This document shows positions 11,592 through 21,571 of a stretch of DNA of 64,000 bases, in pieces. Source of the stretch: Phytohalomonas tamaricis (GTDB lineage: Bacteria; Pseudomonadota; Gammaproteobacteria; Pseudomonadales; Halomonadaceae); assembly GCF_003012345.1 (NCBI RefSeq), contig NZ_PVRV01000020.1:806001-870000 (forward strand). The letters are read 5' to 3'. The notes under the pieces were generated by a model. That model had not been told where the DNA came from. It did not search any database and was given only the letters and a program-made list of their open reading frames with translations. Every line of letters starts with the position of its first letter. The first letter of the stretch is position 1. A program made the translations under genes and the position numbers.

Positions 11592-12599
11592 CTAGCGCTC
11601 CAGAGTCTCAACGATTTCACCAAGCACGATGATGGTATCCCCCATCTCGACACGGGCCGGGAAGCGGCGCGCCAGCACCAGTCCATCGCGCTCAGCCCGA
11701 TATTCAACCGGTGCGGCACCGGTGCGGGTAATGTCGTAAATACGCGCCACCACTTCGCCCTTCCTGACCAGACCACCCAGCGCACACGTCATTTCCAGAA
11801 GACCACTGTGCTCGCTTTGTACATAGCAGGAAGCATCAGGCATTTCGACATAGGTTTGACGCGGTGGCCGCTGCAGCTCGCCCTGAGTGATGCCGGTGAA
11901 GATCAGGAAGTTACGTACGCCGCGCTCAGTGATTTCGATGCTTGCCGGAGTAGAAGTGCCGCCGCCGCCCAGCTCGGTCGTTACCAGTACCTTGCCCTGG
12001 TTCTCGACCACGGTGTCATAGAGTGCCGCCGCATCGAGTTCATACATCATGATCGCGGTCGAGGCGCCAAACGCCATCGCCCCGGCAAGGCTTTTACGTT
12101 CCAGCTCACGATCATCAAGGCGGTGAGCAGCAGCAAACGGCAGAATATCGAGGGTTCGCCCGCCGGAGTGCAAATCGAGTGCGTAGTCACACATCGGCAC
12201 CAGATAACGCGTGAAGTAATCAGCGATCTGTTTGGTTGGCCCGCCGTCCGGATCGCCCGGAAAGCTGCGATTGAGATTGCCCTTATCCATCGGCGAGGTG
12301 CGCCGTCCGGCTTGTGCCGCGGGCTGGTTCATCATCGGCACGATAATCACCCGCCCTAGAACGTCTTCGGCTCGAAGGGTATTGGCCAGTTTGAGCAGCG
12401 CCGTGATGCCTTCATATTCATCACCATGGTTACCGCCGGTCAGCAGCGCCGTGGGGCCATCGCCGTTTTTGATCACAGTGATTGGAATCATCACCGCCCC
12501 CCAGGCCGACTCGTCATGGGACACTGGCAGTTTCAGGAAGCCGTGCTGGACGCCGTTGGCCTCGAAATCGACGGTGGCAGAAATGGGACTTGGACGCAT
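11592..12599 (-). CDS. doeB: N-alpha-acetyl-L-2,4-diaminobutyrate deacetylase
   Basis: DoeB (EutE) removes acetate from N-alpha-acetyl-diaminobutyrate, the second step of ectoine degradation, giving L-2,4-diaminobutyrate. The 335-residue protein belongs to the zinc-dependent succinylglutamate desuccinylase/aspartoacylase family, with the metal site in GGNHGDEYEG and DLHSGG and a conserved NLNRSFPGDPDG. The start ATG at 12599 is preceded by AGGAGAG at 6-7 bases; the longer open frame has no ribosome site. It follows doeA after 31 bases. Product similarity and operon context agree. Confidence 0.92.
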   Translation of the reverse strand: MRPSPISATVDFEANGVQHGFLKLPVSHDESAWGAVMIPITVIKNGDGPTALLTGGNHGDEYEGITALLKLANTLRAEDVLGRVIIVPMMNQPAAQAGRRTSPMDKGNLNRSFPGDPDGGPTKQIADYFTRYLVPMCDYALDLHSGGRTLDILPFAAAHRLDDRELERKSLAGAMAFGASTAIMMYELDAAALYDTVVENQGKVLVTTELGGGGTSTPASIEITERGVRNFLIFTGITQGELQRPPRQTYVEMPDASCYVQSEHSGLLEMTCALGGLVRKGEVVARIYDITRTGAAPVEYRAERDGLVLARRFPARVEMGDTIIVLGEIVETLER

Positions 12600-12630
12600 A
12601 CGCTCTCCTGTAAATAAACGTTGTATTGGA

Positions 12631-13848
12631 TTATTTGACGAACAGCTGACGTGGAAAATGACACAGCGGTTCAGCCCCATCCTCGGTGATCAAAATCGAT
12701 TCGGTGATCTCAAGCCCCCAGTTATCCATCCACATACCGGGCATGAAATGGAACGTCATGCCTGCCTTGAGTACAGTATCGTCGCTGGGGCGCAGGCTCA
12801 TGGTGCGCTCGCCCCAGTCGGGCGGATAGCTAAGCCCGATCGAGTAGCCGCAGCGCGCACCGCCGCGGTCGAAGCCGTACTTGCTCATTGCCGCACCCAG
12901 CGCCATGGCGACATCACTGCAGTGGTTACCGGGCTTGGCTACGGCTAGGCCGTTTTCAATCCCTTCGAGCAGGGCCGCTTCGCCGCGAATGAAATCGCGT
13001 GTCGGACGGCCAAGAAAGATAGTGCGTGACAGTGGTGCGTGATAACGCTTGTAGCATCCGGCGATCTCGAAGAAAGTGCCTTCCCCTTTACGGAACGGCG
13101 TCTCATCCCAGGTGAGATGCGGTGCGGCGGCATCCGCTCCGGTCGGCAGCATCGGCACGATGGCCGGATAATCGCCGCCGTAGCCGTCGGCACCCTCGAT
13201 ACTCGTTTTGTATATTTCAGCCACCAAACGATTCTTGGGTAACCCCGGCTCGATCATGTCGAGAATGGTGCCGTGCATACGCTCGACAATACGCGCCGCC
13301 ACACGCATGTACGCAATTTCCTGCGGTGACTTGATCGCTCGGCACCAGTTGACCAGCGCAGTAGTGTCCTGAAACGTGGCATGTGGCAGGTTGGCCTGCA
13401 GGCGCATATAGGCCTTGGCGGAGAAATAGTAGTTATCCATCTCCACGCCGATGATGCAGCGATCCCAGCCGCGCTCAGGCAAAATTGACTGGGCCAGATA
13501 ATCCATCGGATGCATGTCCGGATTCTGCACATAGTAGTCCGGATAATAGGTCACGCACTTCTCGGGATCCATGTAGCAGGTGCGCAGCGCGCCGTTGCCA
13601 TCCATGTCACGACCGAACCAGACCGGATCGCAGTCGAAGCTCACCAGAACGCACTGATGCACATAGAACGACCAGCCATCATAGCCCGTCAGCCAGGCCA
13701 TGTTCGAAGGATCATAAATGATCAGTACATCGACGCCGGCACGCGCCATGGCGGCACGCACGCGAGAAAGTCGCTGGGCGTACTCCTCGCGGGTAAAAGA
13801 TTCCCGGGGAATAGCCTCGCGGGATAAAGGCAAGGGGGATGTCGTCAT
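12631..13848 (-). CDS. doeA: Ectoine hydrolase
   Basis: DoeA (EutD) opens the ring of ectoine to give N-acetyl-diaminobutyrate, starting its use as carbon and nitrogen source. The 405-residue protein is of the M24 (creatinase/aminopeptidase P-like) family: a creatinase-type N-terminal domain (NMAWLTGYDGWSFYVHQ) and a pita-bread C-terminal domain with GTFFEIAGCYKRYHAPLSRT, GYSIGLSYPPDWGE and the end motif ITESILITEDG. It is the first gene of doeA-doeB-DUF3237-doeX, read from the 488-base region shared with the divergent chemoreceptor gene. The ribosome site before the ATG is weak. Confidence 0.92.
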   Translation of the reverse strand: MTTSPLPLSREAIPRESFTREEYAQRLSRVRAAMARAGVDVLIIYDPSNMAWLTGYDGWSFYVHQCVLVSFDCDPVWFGRDMDGNGALRTCYMDPEKCVTYYPDYYVQNPDMHPMDYLAQSILPERGWDRCIIGVEMDNYYFSAKAYMRLQANLPHATFQDTTALVNWCRAIKSPQEIAYMRVAARIVERMHGTILDMIEPGLPKNRLVAEIYKTSIEGADGYGGDYPAIVPMLPTGADAAAPHLTWDETPFRKGEGTFFEIAGCYKRYHAPLSRTIFLGRPTRDFIRGEAALLEGIENGLAVAKPGNHCSDVAMALGAAMSKYGFDRGGARCGYSIGLSYPPDWGERTMSLRPSDDTVLKAGMTFHFMPGMWMDNWGLEITESILITEDGAEPLCHFPRQLFVK

Positions 13849-14336
13849 CAGCGTTCGCTCGGCTTCTTATTGCAGTACCAGCAAAGCCCGCCTGGCGAAA
13901 ATCCGACAGTAGGCCTTGCGTGCCCGGATTGTGTAGCGGCGTGATTCAGGTCAATATTTTTTCATTTTCTGCTTTGAGTCTGCACTCGCCCCGGCAGCTA
14001 CGTCAAAAGCTTTATCACTGCCTCATCGTGGTGGTTTCAATCCCCACTCATATCTCAACGCCCTCGTCTATTTCCAGATGTGACGCGGTCTGTCTGTCAT
14101 GACTACTGCTATGCACAACGCACCCCCTTTGTAGTCTGAATTTTGCTTAAGGCAAATGAAACTCGGTCGATAACTCGCAACGCAGCAAACGAGAGACTGA
14201 CCCGGCATGCTCGCTGAAAAGCATCACAGATTGCCCGCTATCGGCGCCCGGCCCTCTTCGTGTTCAACAAAGCGTCTGATCGATAACACAACGCTCTGTC
14301 AGCGTTAGCCTCGATCCACTATCTCAGAGAGCGACC
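13849..14336. other. Divergent regulatory region between doeA and the chemoreceptor gene
   Basis: These 488 bases hold no supported gene. On the plus strand a sigma-28-like promoter is seen at 14147-14173. On the minus strand a TTGACC near 13952 could be a -35 element for doeA, but no good -10 stands at the right distance, so the doeA promoter remains unassigned. Confidence 0.5.
14147..14173 (+). promoter_or_regulatory. Sigma-28 (FliA)-like promoter for the chemoreceptor-CheW unit
   Basis: TTAA at 14147-14150, a 15-base spacer and GTCGATAA at 14166-14173 fit the FliA consensus TAAA-N15-GCCGATAA with two changes. It lies 163 bases before the chemoreceptor ATG and suits a motility-class gene. 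There is no transcription evidence. Confidence 0.5.
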
Positions 14337-16103
14337 ATGAGCAATAACACAGTAACGCAACACCATGAGAACCTTACGTCTCTCTGGGAAGCTATCAACC
14401 GTATCCAGGCCATCATCGAATTTGACCTGCACGGTCATGTGCTGACAGCTAACCAGAACTTTCTGGACGCGCTCGGTTATACCTTAGAAGAAATTCAGGG
14501 TAGGCATCATCGGATGTTCTGTGAGGAAAGCTACGCCTACAGCGATGCCTATGCAGGTTTCTGGAAAAAGCTCGGCAACGGCGAGCCTGACAGTGGCGAA
14601 TACAAGCGCATTGGCAAAAACGGACGTGAGGTATGGATTCAGGCGAGTTATAACCCGGTAAACGATGCCAACGGCAAGCCTCACAAGATCGTCAAGTTTG
14701 CCACCGACATTACTGCGGCCAAACTCAAGAGCGCGGATTACCTCAGCAGAATCAATGCCATCAGTCGCGCTCAAGCCGTAGTGGAATTCGATCTACAAGG
14801 TCATGTGCTGACAGCCAATCAGAACTTCCTGGACGTACTCGGTTACACATTGGAAGAGGTTCAGGGTCAGCATCACCGCATGTTCTGCGAGGAAAGCCAT
14901 ATTTATAGCGACGCTTATAAAGCGTTCTGGAACAAGCTTTCAAGCGGTGAGTTCGACAGCGGCGAGTACATGCGTCTGGGTAAGGATGGGCGTGAAGTCT
15001 GGATTCAAGCGACCTATAACCCGATCCTCTGCGCCGAAGGTAAACCCTACAAGATCGTCAAGTTCGCCACCGACATTACGGCCGCCAAAGCCAAGAATGC
15101 GGAATATGAAGGCAAGGTCAACGCCATCAGCCGCGCTCAGGCCGTGGTCGAGTTCGATCTGCAAGGCAACATTCTAGATGCCAACCAGAATTTCCTCGAC
15201 ACCATGGGCTACGCCCGTAACGAGATCAAAGACCAGCACCACCGCATGTTCTGTACGCCTGAGTACATTGTGTCCAGTGAGTATCGTGATTTCTGGCTGA
15301 AGCTGGGACGTGGAGAACTGTTCAATGACAGATTCCTGCGCGTCGGCAAGCATGGTCGTGAAGTATGGATTCAGGCGACCTATAACCCTATTTTTGATGC
15401 CAGCGGAAAGCCCTACAAGGTCGTCAAATTCGCCACTGATATCACCGCGCAGGTCGCGCTTGAACGCAACATTCAGGCAAAGACTTCCTCAATGACAGAC
15501 TCGATCACCAGCCTGGTCGCGTCGATCAATGCCATTGCTGATAGTTCATCTACGGCTAATAGCCTGGCACGTGATACTCAAAACGAAGCCAAGCAAGGCT
15601 CCAAGGCGCTGATAAAGTCCATCGAAGCGATGGAGGCCATCCAGAAGTCTGCCGAAGATATTGACGATATCGTCAAGGTGATCGGCGAAATAGCCAGCCA
15701 GACCAACCTGTTGGCGTTCAATGCTGCCATTGAAGCAGCACGCGCTGGCGAACACGGGCTGGGATTCTCTGTTGTCGCGGATGAAGTACGCAAGCTGGCC
15801 GAGAAATCGTCTCTGGCCACGCGTGAGATCAACAAGCTGCTCAATGAGTCGATCAAACGCATTGGTGTGGGTAATGATATTTCTCACAAGGCAAATGATG
15901 CCTTTGAACGTATTGTTAGCGGAGTCGAACGTACTAGCAGCGCCATCAGTGAGATTGACACCACCAGCCAGGAACAGCTGACCACTGCCGCACACGTCAG
16001 CGACCTGATTCATGATTTGACTGAAGTTACCGACATGAGCGGGCTTGGGTCATCCTCCAAGTCGCACGGTGCTAGCGCTACCCAGGTCATGAGCGTGTCA
16101 TGA
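14337..16103 (+). CDS. Soluble methyl-accepting chemotaxis protein with three PAS domains
   Basis: The 588-residue protein has no transmembrane segment. Three PAS repeats of about 122 residues begin near residues 17, 139 and 261; each has the pattern [34 protein letters not shown] and [14 protein letters not shown] receptor signalling domain follows, with the CheA/CheW-contact tip [24 protein letters not shown] near 445. PAS1 and PAS2 are almost the same in protein and partly in DNA, suggesting recent duplication. The design resembles Pseudomonas BdlA, which has two PAS domains and acts in biofilm dispersal. The stop overlaps the next start by four bases (ATGA), coupling it to a triple-CheW protein. 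The ligand (haem, FAD or other) cannot be read from sequence. Confidence 0.9.
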   Translation: MSNNTVTQHHENLTSLWEAINRIQAIIEFDLHGHVLTANQNFLDALGYTLEEIQGRHHRMFCEESYAYSDAYAGFWKKLGNGEPDSGEYKRIGKNGREVWIQASYNPVNDANGKPHKIVKFATDITAAKLKSADYLSRINAISRAQAVVEFDLQGHVLTANQNFLDVLGYTLEEVQGQHHRMFCEESHIYSDAYKAFWNKLSSGEFDSGEYMRLGKDGREVWIQATYNPILCAEGKPYKIVKFATDITAAKAKNAEYEGKVNAISRAQAVVEFDLQGNILDANQNFLDTMGYARNEIKDQHHRMFCTPEYIVSSEYRDFWLKLGRGELFNDRFLRVGKHGREVWIQATYNPIFDASGKPYKVVKFATDITAQVALERNIQAKTSSMTDSITSLVASINAIADSSSTANSLARDTQNEAKQGSKALIKSIEAMEAIQKSAEDIDDIVKVIGEIASQTNLLAFNAAIEAARAGEHGLGFSVVADEVRKLAEKSSLATREINKLLNESIKRIGVGNDISHKANDAFERIVSGVERTSSAISEIDTTSQEQLTTAAHVSDLIHDLTEVTDMSGLGSSSKSHGASATQVMSVS

Positions 16104-17650
16104 GTAGCAAGCAAACCTATGGTGTGCTGCAACTGGGCGGCATCGAAGTTGCCCTGCCGATTGCATCGCTGCGTGAAGTCGTTGATTTTCCCGCGACGCT
16201 GACGCCTCAGCCCCTTGCACCGGAAGGCATGCTTGGCAATTTTTCGCTGCGTGGCGCTATTGTCCCTGTGATCGATTTACACCGATTACTGTCGCTTAGT
16301 CATCACGAGCCGGTCGCTGCGCCCAAGCGCATCGCGATTGTCGTTCGAGACGGTGGACGCATCGGCCTGGCCGTCGATGAGATTTCTCATGTGCTCAGTG
16401 TCGATGAATGCAAAGTAGAACGGCTGGGCGCCAACTCGGCGCCCCACCATTCCTTACTGCGCGGCATGTTTCTGAGCGACGAAAATGAACGTCCCGTCTA
16501 TATACTCAATGTACCGGCGCTCTTCAGCCGGCCTGACGTTCTTGTCGCCTACCCGTCGGAAAAAATTGGCAAACAGAAGCACGCCACCCATCTGCCGAAA
16601 AGCGCCATGCGCGGCCAACTGAAGCATTACCTGCTGTTTAGTTGCGATGGCTTATATTGCTGCTTTCCAGCCGCCAGCGTACTGCATATCGTAGAGCAAC
16701 CGACTATCGAAGCTGCGCCGCTTAGCAACCAGTTGTATTACGGCTTCTTTACGTACCGTGGCTCGATGGTGCCTGCCCTGAATCTACGCGCTCTGCTCGG
16801 CCTGAGCCGACACGGTGATGAAAAGGCCGACGGCAAAACGCAGCTGCTTCTGCTGGAATCACCTCACAGCCGTATTGGTCTGTTAATCGATGGTGTGATT
16901 GGCATTATTCAACGTCATGAGGGCAATACCATGCCCATGTCGGGCGTCGGCCTAAAGCGGCCCGAAATGTTCCACGGCATTCTCAATGACACCTCCCAGA
17001 AGGAATATTTGCTGCTTGATCATGACGCGCTGCTAAACAGAGAAGAAGTACGCTCGCTGACCAAGGCGCACAATGCAGAGTCAGCGCAACACATGACACC
17101 AGCGACATCAAAAGCGCTGGTATGCAAGTCTTACAAGCGTCGCGCCTATCTTGTCTTTCATTCGTGCAGCAAGCTCTATGCGGCGCTCGATGACATTGTC
17201 GAGATCATTTCCATGCCGACCGATTTCATCCGCATTGGAGAATCGGGCGATATGCTGGTCGGCATGACCGACCATCGTGGCCGCATTGTCTCGCTTATTG
17301 ACCTAGGCATGCTGCAGGATCATCCAGCACGCAGTTTCACTTCAAACCATAAAGTGCTATTGGTGCAAAGTTGTCAGGCCACGTTCGGCTTCATTGTCGA
17401 AAGCATTGATGCCATGGAGTTTATCGAAACCTCGTGGGATAACCCGCCCATGCGCTGGAATCCGCTTAATCAGGATGGTGATAGTCTTTTCAAGCGCGCC
17501 AAGCATCTCTATCTGGTAGGCGCGACGTCACGGCGGCGCAGCTTGGCAATCCTCGATTTCAAAGCGCTGGCCCGAGAGCTTGAAAATTGCCCACCCCTTG
17601 CCGAGCCACCGGAGCAACGCCTGCTGCTCTCGCTACCAGAGCCCGCCTAG
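16100..17650 (+). CDS. Protein of three tandem CheW domains
   Basis: The 516-residue soluble protein contains three CheW-like domains, about residues 5-145, 170-320 and 345-500. Each has the recurring signature of a short strand, a hydrophobic 'LR/YRG.(I/M)VP..(D/N)L' turn (for example [36 protein letters not shown]) and a later 'GLLIDGV'-type strand. CheW couples chemoreceptors to the kinase CheA. A chain of three could scaffold receptors or hold them away from CheA. It is translationally coupled (ATGA) to the triple-PAS receptor, so the two probably work as a pair. No cheA, cheY, cheR or cheB gene lies in this window. Confidence 0.85.
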   Translation: MSSKQTYGVLQLGGIEVALPIASLREVVDFPATLTPQPLAPEGMLGNFSLRGAIVPVIDLHRLLSLSHHEPVAAPKRIAIVVRDGGRIGLAVDEISHVLSVDECKVERLGANSAPHHSLLRGMFLSDENERPVYILNVPALFSRPDVLVAYPSEKIGKQKHATHLPKSAMRGQLKHYLLFSCDGLYCCFPAASVLHIVEQPTIEAAPLSNQLYYGFFTYRGSMVPALNLRALLGLSRHGDEKADGKTQLLLLESPHSRIGLLIDGVIGIIQRHEGNTMPMSGVGLKRPEMFHGILNDTSQKEYLLLDHDALLNREEVRSLTKAHNAESAQHMTPATSKALVCKSYKRRAYLVFHSCSKLYAALDDIVEIISMPTDFIRIGESGDMLVGMTDHRGRIVSLIDLGMLQDHPARSFTSNHKVLLVQSCQATFGFIVESIDAMEFIETSWDNPPMRWNPLNQDGDSLFKRAKHLYLVGATSRRRSLAILDFKALARELENCPPLAEPPEQRLLLSLPEPA

Positions 17651-17663
17651 CTCGCGGCCACAT

Positions 17664-17697
17664 AGCGTCAGATTCACGGATGCTCCGCCCTGACGCT
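17664..17697 (+). terminator. Hairpin after the receptor-CheW operon
   Basis: AGCGTCAG and CTGACGCT form a perfect 8-bp stem enclosing a smaller CGGA-TGC-TCCG stem, 13 bases past the stop codon. No T-tract follows, so it may be a weak or Rho-assisted terminator. Confidence 0.4.
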
Positions 17698-17737
17698 TGG
17701 TATAGAGTGAGGCAAACAACACCAGGCGGAGGGAGCA

Positions 17738-18658
17738 ATGCGCGTTTTGATTCATGGACCTGACAACCACCATTGGCGTGAGGCGCTTAAAACACGCCTG
17801 CCCAATGCGACGCTGCTGACAAGTGATGATGACGGCGAACAGCCGGCCGATTATCTGGTGGTCTGGAAGCCGCCCGCCTCGCTTTTCAATGCTCAGGATC
17901 ACCGCCTCAAGGCGATACTGAATCTGGGGGCGGGCGTCGACGCTCTGCTTGCCAATCCTGCGCTGCCACGCGGCGTGCCCATTCTCAAGCTGCGTGACGC
18001 CGGCATGGCCGATACCATGGCCGATTACGTTCATTACGGCGTACTGCACTTCCACCGCAACTTCGATACCTATCTGGCACAAGAACAGCACTCTTCATGG
18101 CAGGAGCAACTACTCGAAGCCAAAAGCGCCTGGCCCGTTGGTGTACTGGGTCTCGGTGCGATTGGCCGTCATGTTGCAGGCCATCTGGCGGCTCAGGGCT
18201 ATCCCGTTCATGGCTGGAGCCGCTCGCCGAAAGTCCTCGACAATGTCAGATGTCATCATGGAGATGATGGGCTCGATGACGTACTAAGCCATGCCCGCAT
18301 CCTGATCAACCTGCTGCCGGGTACCTCCGCCACCCAAGGCCTGCTCGATGCGCAGAAACTTGACCGGCTGCCGCGCGGTGCAGCGTTGATCAATCCAGGG
18401 CGTGGCAGCACGCTGGATATTGACGCTCTGCTGACAGCAATCGAGAGCGGCCAACTGCGTGGTGCTCTGCTCGACGTTTTTCCTGAGGAGCCGCTGCCAC
18501 AGGACAGCCCATTGTGGACGCATCCGAGAATTCGCATTACTCCGCATATTGCCGCGCCAACCCCTGTCGAGCAGGCCGCCGATCAAATCGCTGGCAACAT
18601 CCTGCGCCTTGAGCGTGGAGACGCTATCGAGGCCGTGCAGGTTGAAGCGGGCTATTAA
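17738..18658 (+). CDS. ghrA: Glyoxylate/hydroxypyruvate reductase A-type 2-hydroxyacid dehydrogenase
   Basis: The 306-residue protein matches the GhrA branch of D-isomer-specific 2-hydroxyacid dehydrogenases, which reduce glyoxylate and hydroxypyruvate with NADPH. Visible features are LNLGAGVDALL, the dinucleotide-binding GVLGLGAIGRHVA, the catalytic arginine in NPGRGSTLD, the glutamate in DVFPEEPLP and the histidine in ITPHIAAPT. GGAGG lies 5-6 bases before the ATG. The gene is alone between hairpins and has no clear functional link to its neighbours. The exact substrate preference is inferred from the family. Confidence 0.88.
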   Translation: MRVLIHGPDNHHWREALKTRLPNATLLTSDDDGEQPADYLVVWKPPASLFNAQDHRLKAILNLGAGVDALLANPALPRGVPILKLRDAGMADTMADYVHYGVLHFHRNFDTYLAQEQHSSWQEQLLEAKSAWPVGVLGLGAIGRHVAGHLAAQGYPVHGWSRSPKVLDNVRCHHGDDGLDDVLSHARILINLLPGTSATQGLLDAQKLDRLPRGAALINPGRGSTLDIDALLTAIESGQLRGALLDVFPEEPLPQDSPLWTHPRIRITPHIAAPTPVEQAADQIAGNILRLERGDAIEAVQVEAGY

Positions 18659-19033
18659 ACCGGCATATATCCACGTTGATCACGGGGGAGGGATCATCTT
18701 CGCCCGTTTCACTTCTGACCCGGTGACCGGCCGACCCTACCGCTGCTCGCGGCGAAAATGCCTCTCCTGCGCTTTTAGCCTAGGATAACGTTGAGTCGAT
18801 GAGAAAAAATGTAGTTTTATGCCATGCCTGTCACACCAGTATGATGACGTAAGCCTACATACCGGCATGTTTGCCAGCGCAATGGATGGGGTTGGCCTAC
18901 TGCAGGACATCATTTCTCATGAACAAGAGACTACGAGTCCCTAACAGAACTCGGCCGATGTCTCAATTAAAAGAGGTACCGGCCCACTTGTCAGCCGTGC
19001 CAGTGCCCTGCTACTGATCAAGGAAATATCGTC
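18659..19033. other. Intergenic region before corA
   Basis: I see no gene in these 375 bases. It was read for a magnesium riboswitch (ykoK or mgtA type) and none was recognised. An A+T-rich stretch at about 18803-18822 may contain promoter elements for corA. Confidence 0.45.
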
Positions 19034-19987
19034 ATGATTCGGACCTTCAATCTTGCTCGCAACGCCATTCAGGAAGTCTCCGAGACTGACACCTCGCTTA
19101 ATACACGCCTGACCAAAGCGGCCTGGATCGATGCCCACGAGCCCACCGAAGATGAGCGAGAAGCGCTCAACAGCTTTCTGGCCGATGAGTTGCCGGCGAC
19201 ACATGATGTCGAGGAGATCGAATCATCGGCGCGCTATTTTGTCGATGCCGATGGCATTCATGTCCACTCGCTTTTTCTGACGCAAAGTGAAGGCCGGCAC
19301 GGTACGACAACCGTAGCCTTTATCCTTCAACCCGGACGACTGATCACCTTCCGTGAAGGTGACTTGGCAGACTTTCGCTTGCTGCGCATGCGCGCACGCC
19401 GCGGGCAGATAGAAGCAAGCTCGGTGCAGGAACTGATGCTGACCATTTTCGATCAGAAAGTCGAAAACCTCGCGGACAGCGTCGAAGACATGCACCGCCA
19501 TCTGGAAAACGTCAGTCACCTCGTATTGGAGGACAACGATGCTGATCTTGAAGATGCCATCGATCAGCTCGCCAAACTGGAAGACAGTACAGGCAAGATT
19601 CGCCTGTGCCTGACGGACACTCAGCGCTCGGTTGCCTTTTTGCAGCGTAATCTGCGCGATCGCGGCGAGCTGCAGGAAGTTGCTCGTGAAGTGATGCGTG
19701 ATGTTGACACCCTGATGTCACACACTGCCTTTTTGTTCGACAAGATCAACTTCCTGATGGACTCCACCCAGGGGTTTATCAATATCGAGCAGAACCAGAT
19801 TATCAAGACCTTCTCGATCGCCGCCGTGGTGTTCCTGCCGCCCACCATGATCGCCAGCATCTATGGCATGAACTTCGATATCATGCCCGAGCTGAACTGG
19901 TCATTCGGCTATCCCTTTGCGCTTGGCCTGATGGTACTCTCGGGCATCTCGCCGTATCTGTACTTCAAGTACAAAGGCTGGCTATAA
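19034..19987 (+). CDS. corA: Magnesium/cobalt transport protein CorA
   Basis: CorA is a pentameric inner-membrane channel that takes up Mg2+ (and Co2+, Ni2+). The 317-residue protein has the large N-terminal cytoplasmic domain, a long acidic helix (NLADSVEDMHRHLENVS and following), and two C-terminal membrane segments. The signature YGMNF is at 277-281 between them, and the chain ends in the basic FKYKGWL. AAGGAAA precedes the ATG at 19034. It is a single gene ending in a strong bidirectional terminator. Confidence 0.96.
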   Translation: MIRTFNLARNAIQEVSETDTSLNTRLTKAAWIDAHEPTEDEREALNSFLADELPATHDVEEIESSARYFVDADGIHVHSLFLTQSEGRHGTTTVAFILQPGRLITFREGDLADFRLLRMRARRGQIEASSVQELMLTIFDQKVENLADSVEDMHRHLENVSHLVLEDNDADLEDAIDQLAKLEDSTGKIRLCLTDTQRSVAFLQRNLRDRGELQEVAREVMRDVDTLMSHTAFLFDKINFLMDSTQGFINIEQNQIIKTFSIAAVVFLPPTMIASIYGMNFDIMPELNWSFGYPFALGLMVLSGISPYLYFKYKGWL

Positions 19988-20013
19988 ACGTAAAGGGGTA
20001 CCGGATAGATGAT

Positions 20014-20039
20014 AAAACGCCACCCGGAGGTGGCGTTTT
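20014..20039. terminator. Bidirectional terminator between corA and the DJ-1/PfpI gene
   Basis: AAAACGCCAC and GTGGCGTTTT form a perfect 10-bp stem around CCGGAG. A-tract on one side and T-tract on the other allow it to work for both convergent genes. Confidence 0.9.
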
Positions 20040-20090
20040 ATCGACAGCTAATAGCCTTTGGGTAGCACGGGAAGAGTTAACACTATTCGC

Positions 20091-20651
20091 TCAATCGAGC
20101 AGCGCTGCGAATTGACGCAGCCATTCGGGATGGGCAGGCCAGGCCGGCGCGGTAGCCAGCTTGCCGCAGGTAATCGCTGCATCAACTTCAAGTTCGACGA
20201 ACTCGCCGCCAGCGAGGCGCACTTCCGGGGCACAGGCAGGATAGGCAGAAATACGCCGTCCTTTCAGTGAGACTGCCGCCGCCAGAATTTGCACACCGTG
20301 ACAGATCACCCCCATCGGCTTGTTGCCCTCGAAGAAGTGCCGCACGATCTTCAGCACTTCCTTGTTCAAGCGCAGATACTCCGGTGCGCGGCCACCGGGC
20401 ACCACCAGCGCATCGTAGTCGTCAACATCAATCTCATCGAAGGTGGCGTTGAGTACGAACAGATGGCCGGGTTTTTCCGAATAGGTCTGCGCACCATCAA
20501 AATCGTGGATCGCGGTTTTGATGGTCTCTCCTTCACTCTTGTCCGGGCATACCGCATCTACCGTGTGTCCCATGGCCTGCAGGGCCTGGAAAGGCACCAT
20601 GACTTCATAATCCTCGACGAAATCACCGGCGAGTAACAAGATACGAGCCAT
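20091..20651 (-). CDS. DJ-1/PfpI family protein
   Basis: The 186-residue protein has the DJ-1/PfpI fold: [17 protein letters not shown] with the conserved glutamate, [14 protein letters not shown], and the nucleophile elbow VICHGVQIL with its cysteine. Members act as glyoxalases or deglycases, chaperones or proteases; the exact role here cannot be told. Of two closely spaced ATGs the one at 20651 is chosen since AGGAG stands seven bases upstream, whereas it would touch the first. It converges on corA. Confidence 0.88.
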   Translation of the reverse strand: MARILLLAGDFVEDYEVMVPFQALQAMGHTVDAVCPDKSEGETIKTAIHDFDGAQTYSEKPGHLFVLNATFDEIDVDDYDALVVPGGRAPEYLRLNKEVLKIVRHFFEGNKPMGVICHGVQILAAAVSLKGRRISAYPACAPEVRLAGGEFVELEVDAAITCGKLATAPAWPAHPEWLRQFAALLD

Positions 20652-20846
20652 AACCATACTCCTTGTAAAGGGCCGTGACGTGAATAGGCCGCCATGATTG
20701 CACTTATAACGCTACTTAAACCGCTAAAGCGAGTCATTACAGCGTAGCAGGCGAGCTCTATCTTCCGAGGCACTTTCAGCGGCACCCGATGCCACAGGAA
20801 ACACTGCTTCATCTATTTTCAGGATTCGTTTCAAGGAGTGAACGCC

Positions 20847-21497
20847 ATGCGTCGTCTGACCATCTCACTGATAGCTTTGTTACTGAGCAGTAGCGCCTGG
20901 GCCAACGATCTTGTTCCCTTCCAGGCGAGCTATCACCTCAAGGCTGGCGACTGGCCCCAGGCTGTGGTGGAACATACTCTGGAAGTGCAGGATGGCGTGT
21001 GGAAAAGCACCATGTTCGCCTCGATCAAGATCGCAACCGGGCGCGAGTATGGTCGCTTTCGCGTCAGGGATGAACACTTGCAGCCCATCGATTACTACAG
21101 CCGCTACCGTCTGTTCGGTTTCGGTGATGATTACCATCTGGACGCTAACGCCATGGCTGCCCTGCCTGACCGCCAGACGGCACTGGTTGCGCTGGGACGT
21201 ACCATTGATACCGTTTCGTGCACAGGCACAGCCAATCCTCCCTGCGAACTTCGCTATCTCGACCACAAGAAAAAGCCGCATACCATGCGCTATCGCATTC
21301 GAGGCCGGGAGCAGATCACGGTGCCTGCGGGGCAATGGCAAACTCTTCATGTCGAACTCTGGGACGAGAAGAAGCCTAAGCGCTGTTTTCACTTCTATGT
21401 ATCGCCGCGTTATCCGGGGCTCTTGATCAAGGTCAACTACTTCAAAAACGGCGAACTTGATAGCCATATGGAAATGGCAGCATTTACTGCCGGGTAG
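20847..21497 (+). CDS. DUF3108 periplasmic protein
   Basis: The 216-residue product begins with a signal peptide (MRRLTISLIALLLSSSAWA) followed by a DUF3108-type beta-rich domain: FQASYHLKAGDWP, REYGRFRVRD, the QITVPAGQWQTLHVELW motif and PKRCFHFYVSPRYPGLLIKV. The family is exported and of unknown function. The ATG at 20847 has AGGAG eight bases upstream; an in-frame GTG at 20838 overlaps that ribosome site and is rejected. No operon partner is obvious: the lysO-like gene follows after 74 bases. Confidence 0.82.
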   Translation: MRRLTISLIALLLSSSAWANDLVPFQASYHLKAGDWPQAVVEHTLEVQDGVWKSTMFASIKIATGREYGRFRVRDEHLQPIDYYSRYRLFGFGDDYHLDANAMAALPDRQTALVALGRTIDTVSCTGTANPPCELRYLDHKKKPHTMRYRIRGREQITVPAGQWQTLHVELWDEKKPKRCFHFYVSPRYPGLLIKVNYFKNGELDSHMEMAAFTAG

Positions 21498-21571
21498 CGT
21501 ATCGGGCTTTTGCCGCTTCGATAGCTCACGTAAGCTTACGCCCCTTTCCATGGGTCAGGGGTTACATCCCG

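Noticed and set aside
11499-12359. 286-codon open frame on the plus strand
   Set aside because: Antisense shadow of doeB; no recognisable domain.
14021-14060. CRISPR-like repeat ('gtttcaatcccc')
   Set aside because: The string occurs once only; there are no regularly spaced copies, no spacers and no cas genes.
18659-19033. Magnesium riboswitch before corA
   Set aside because: The region was read for the conserved M-box and mgtA leader elements and none was recognisable; corA is usually not riboswitch-controlled in this group.
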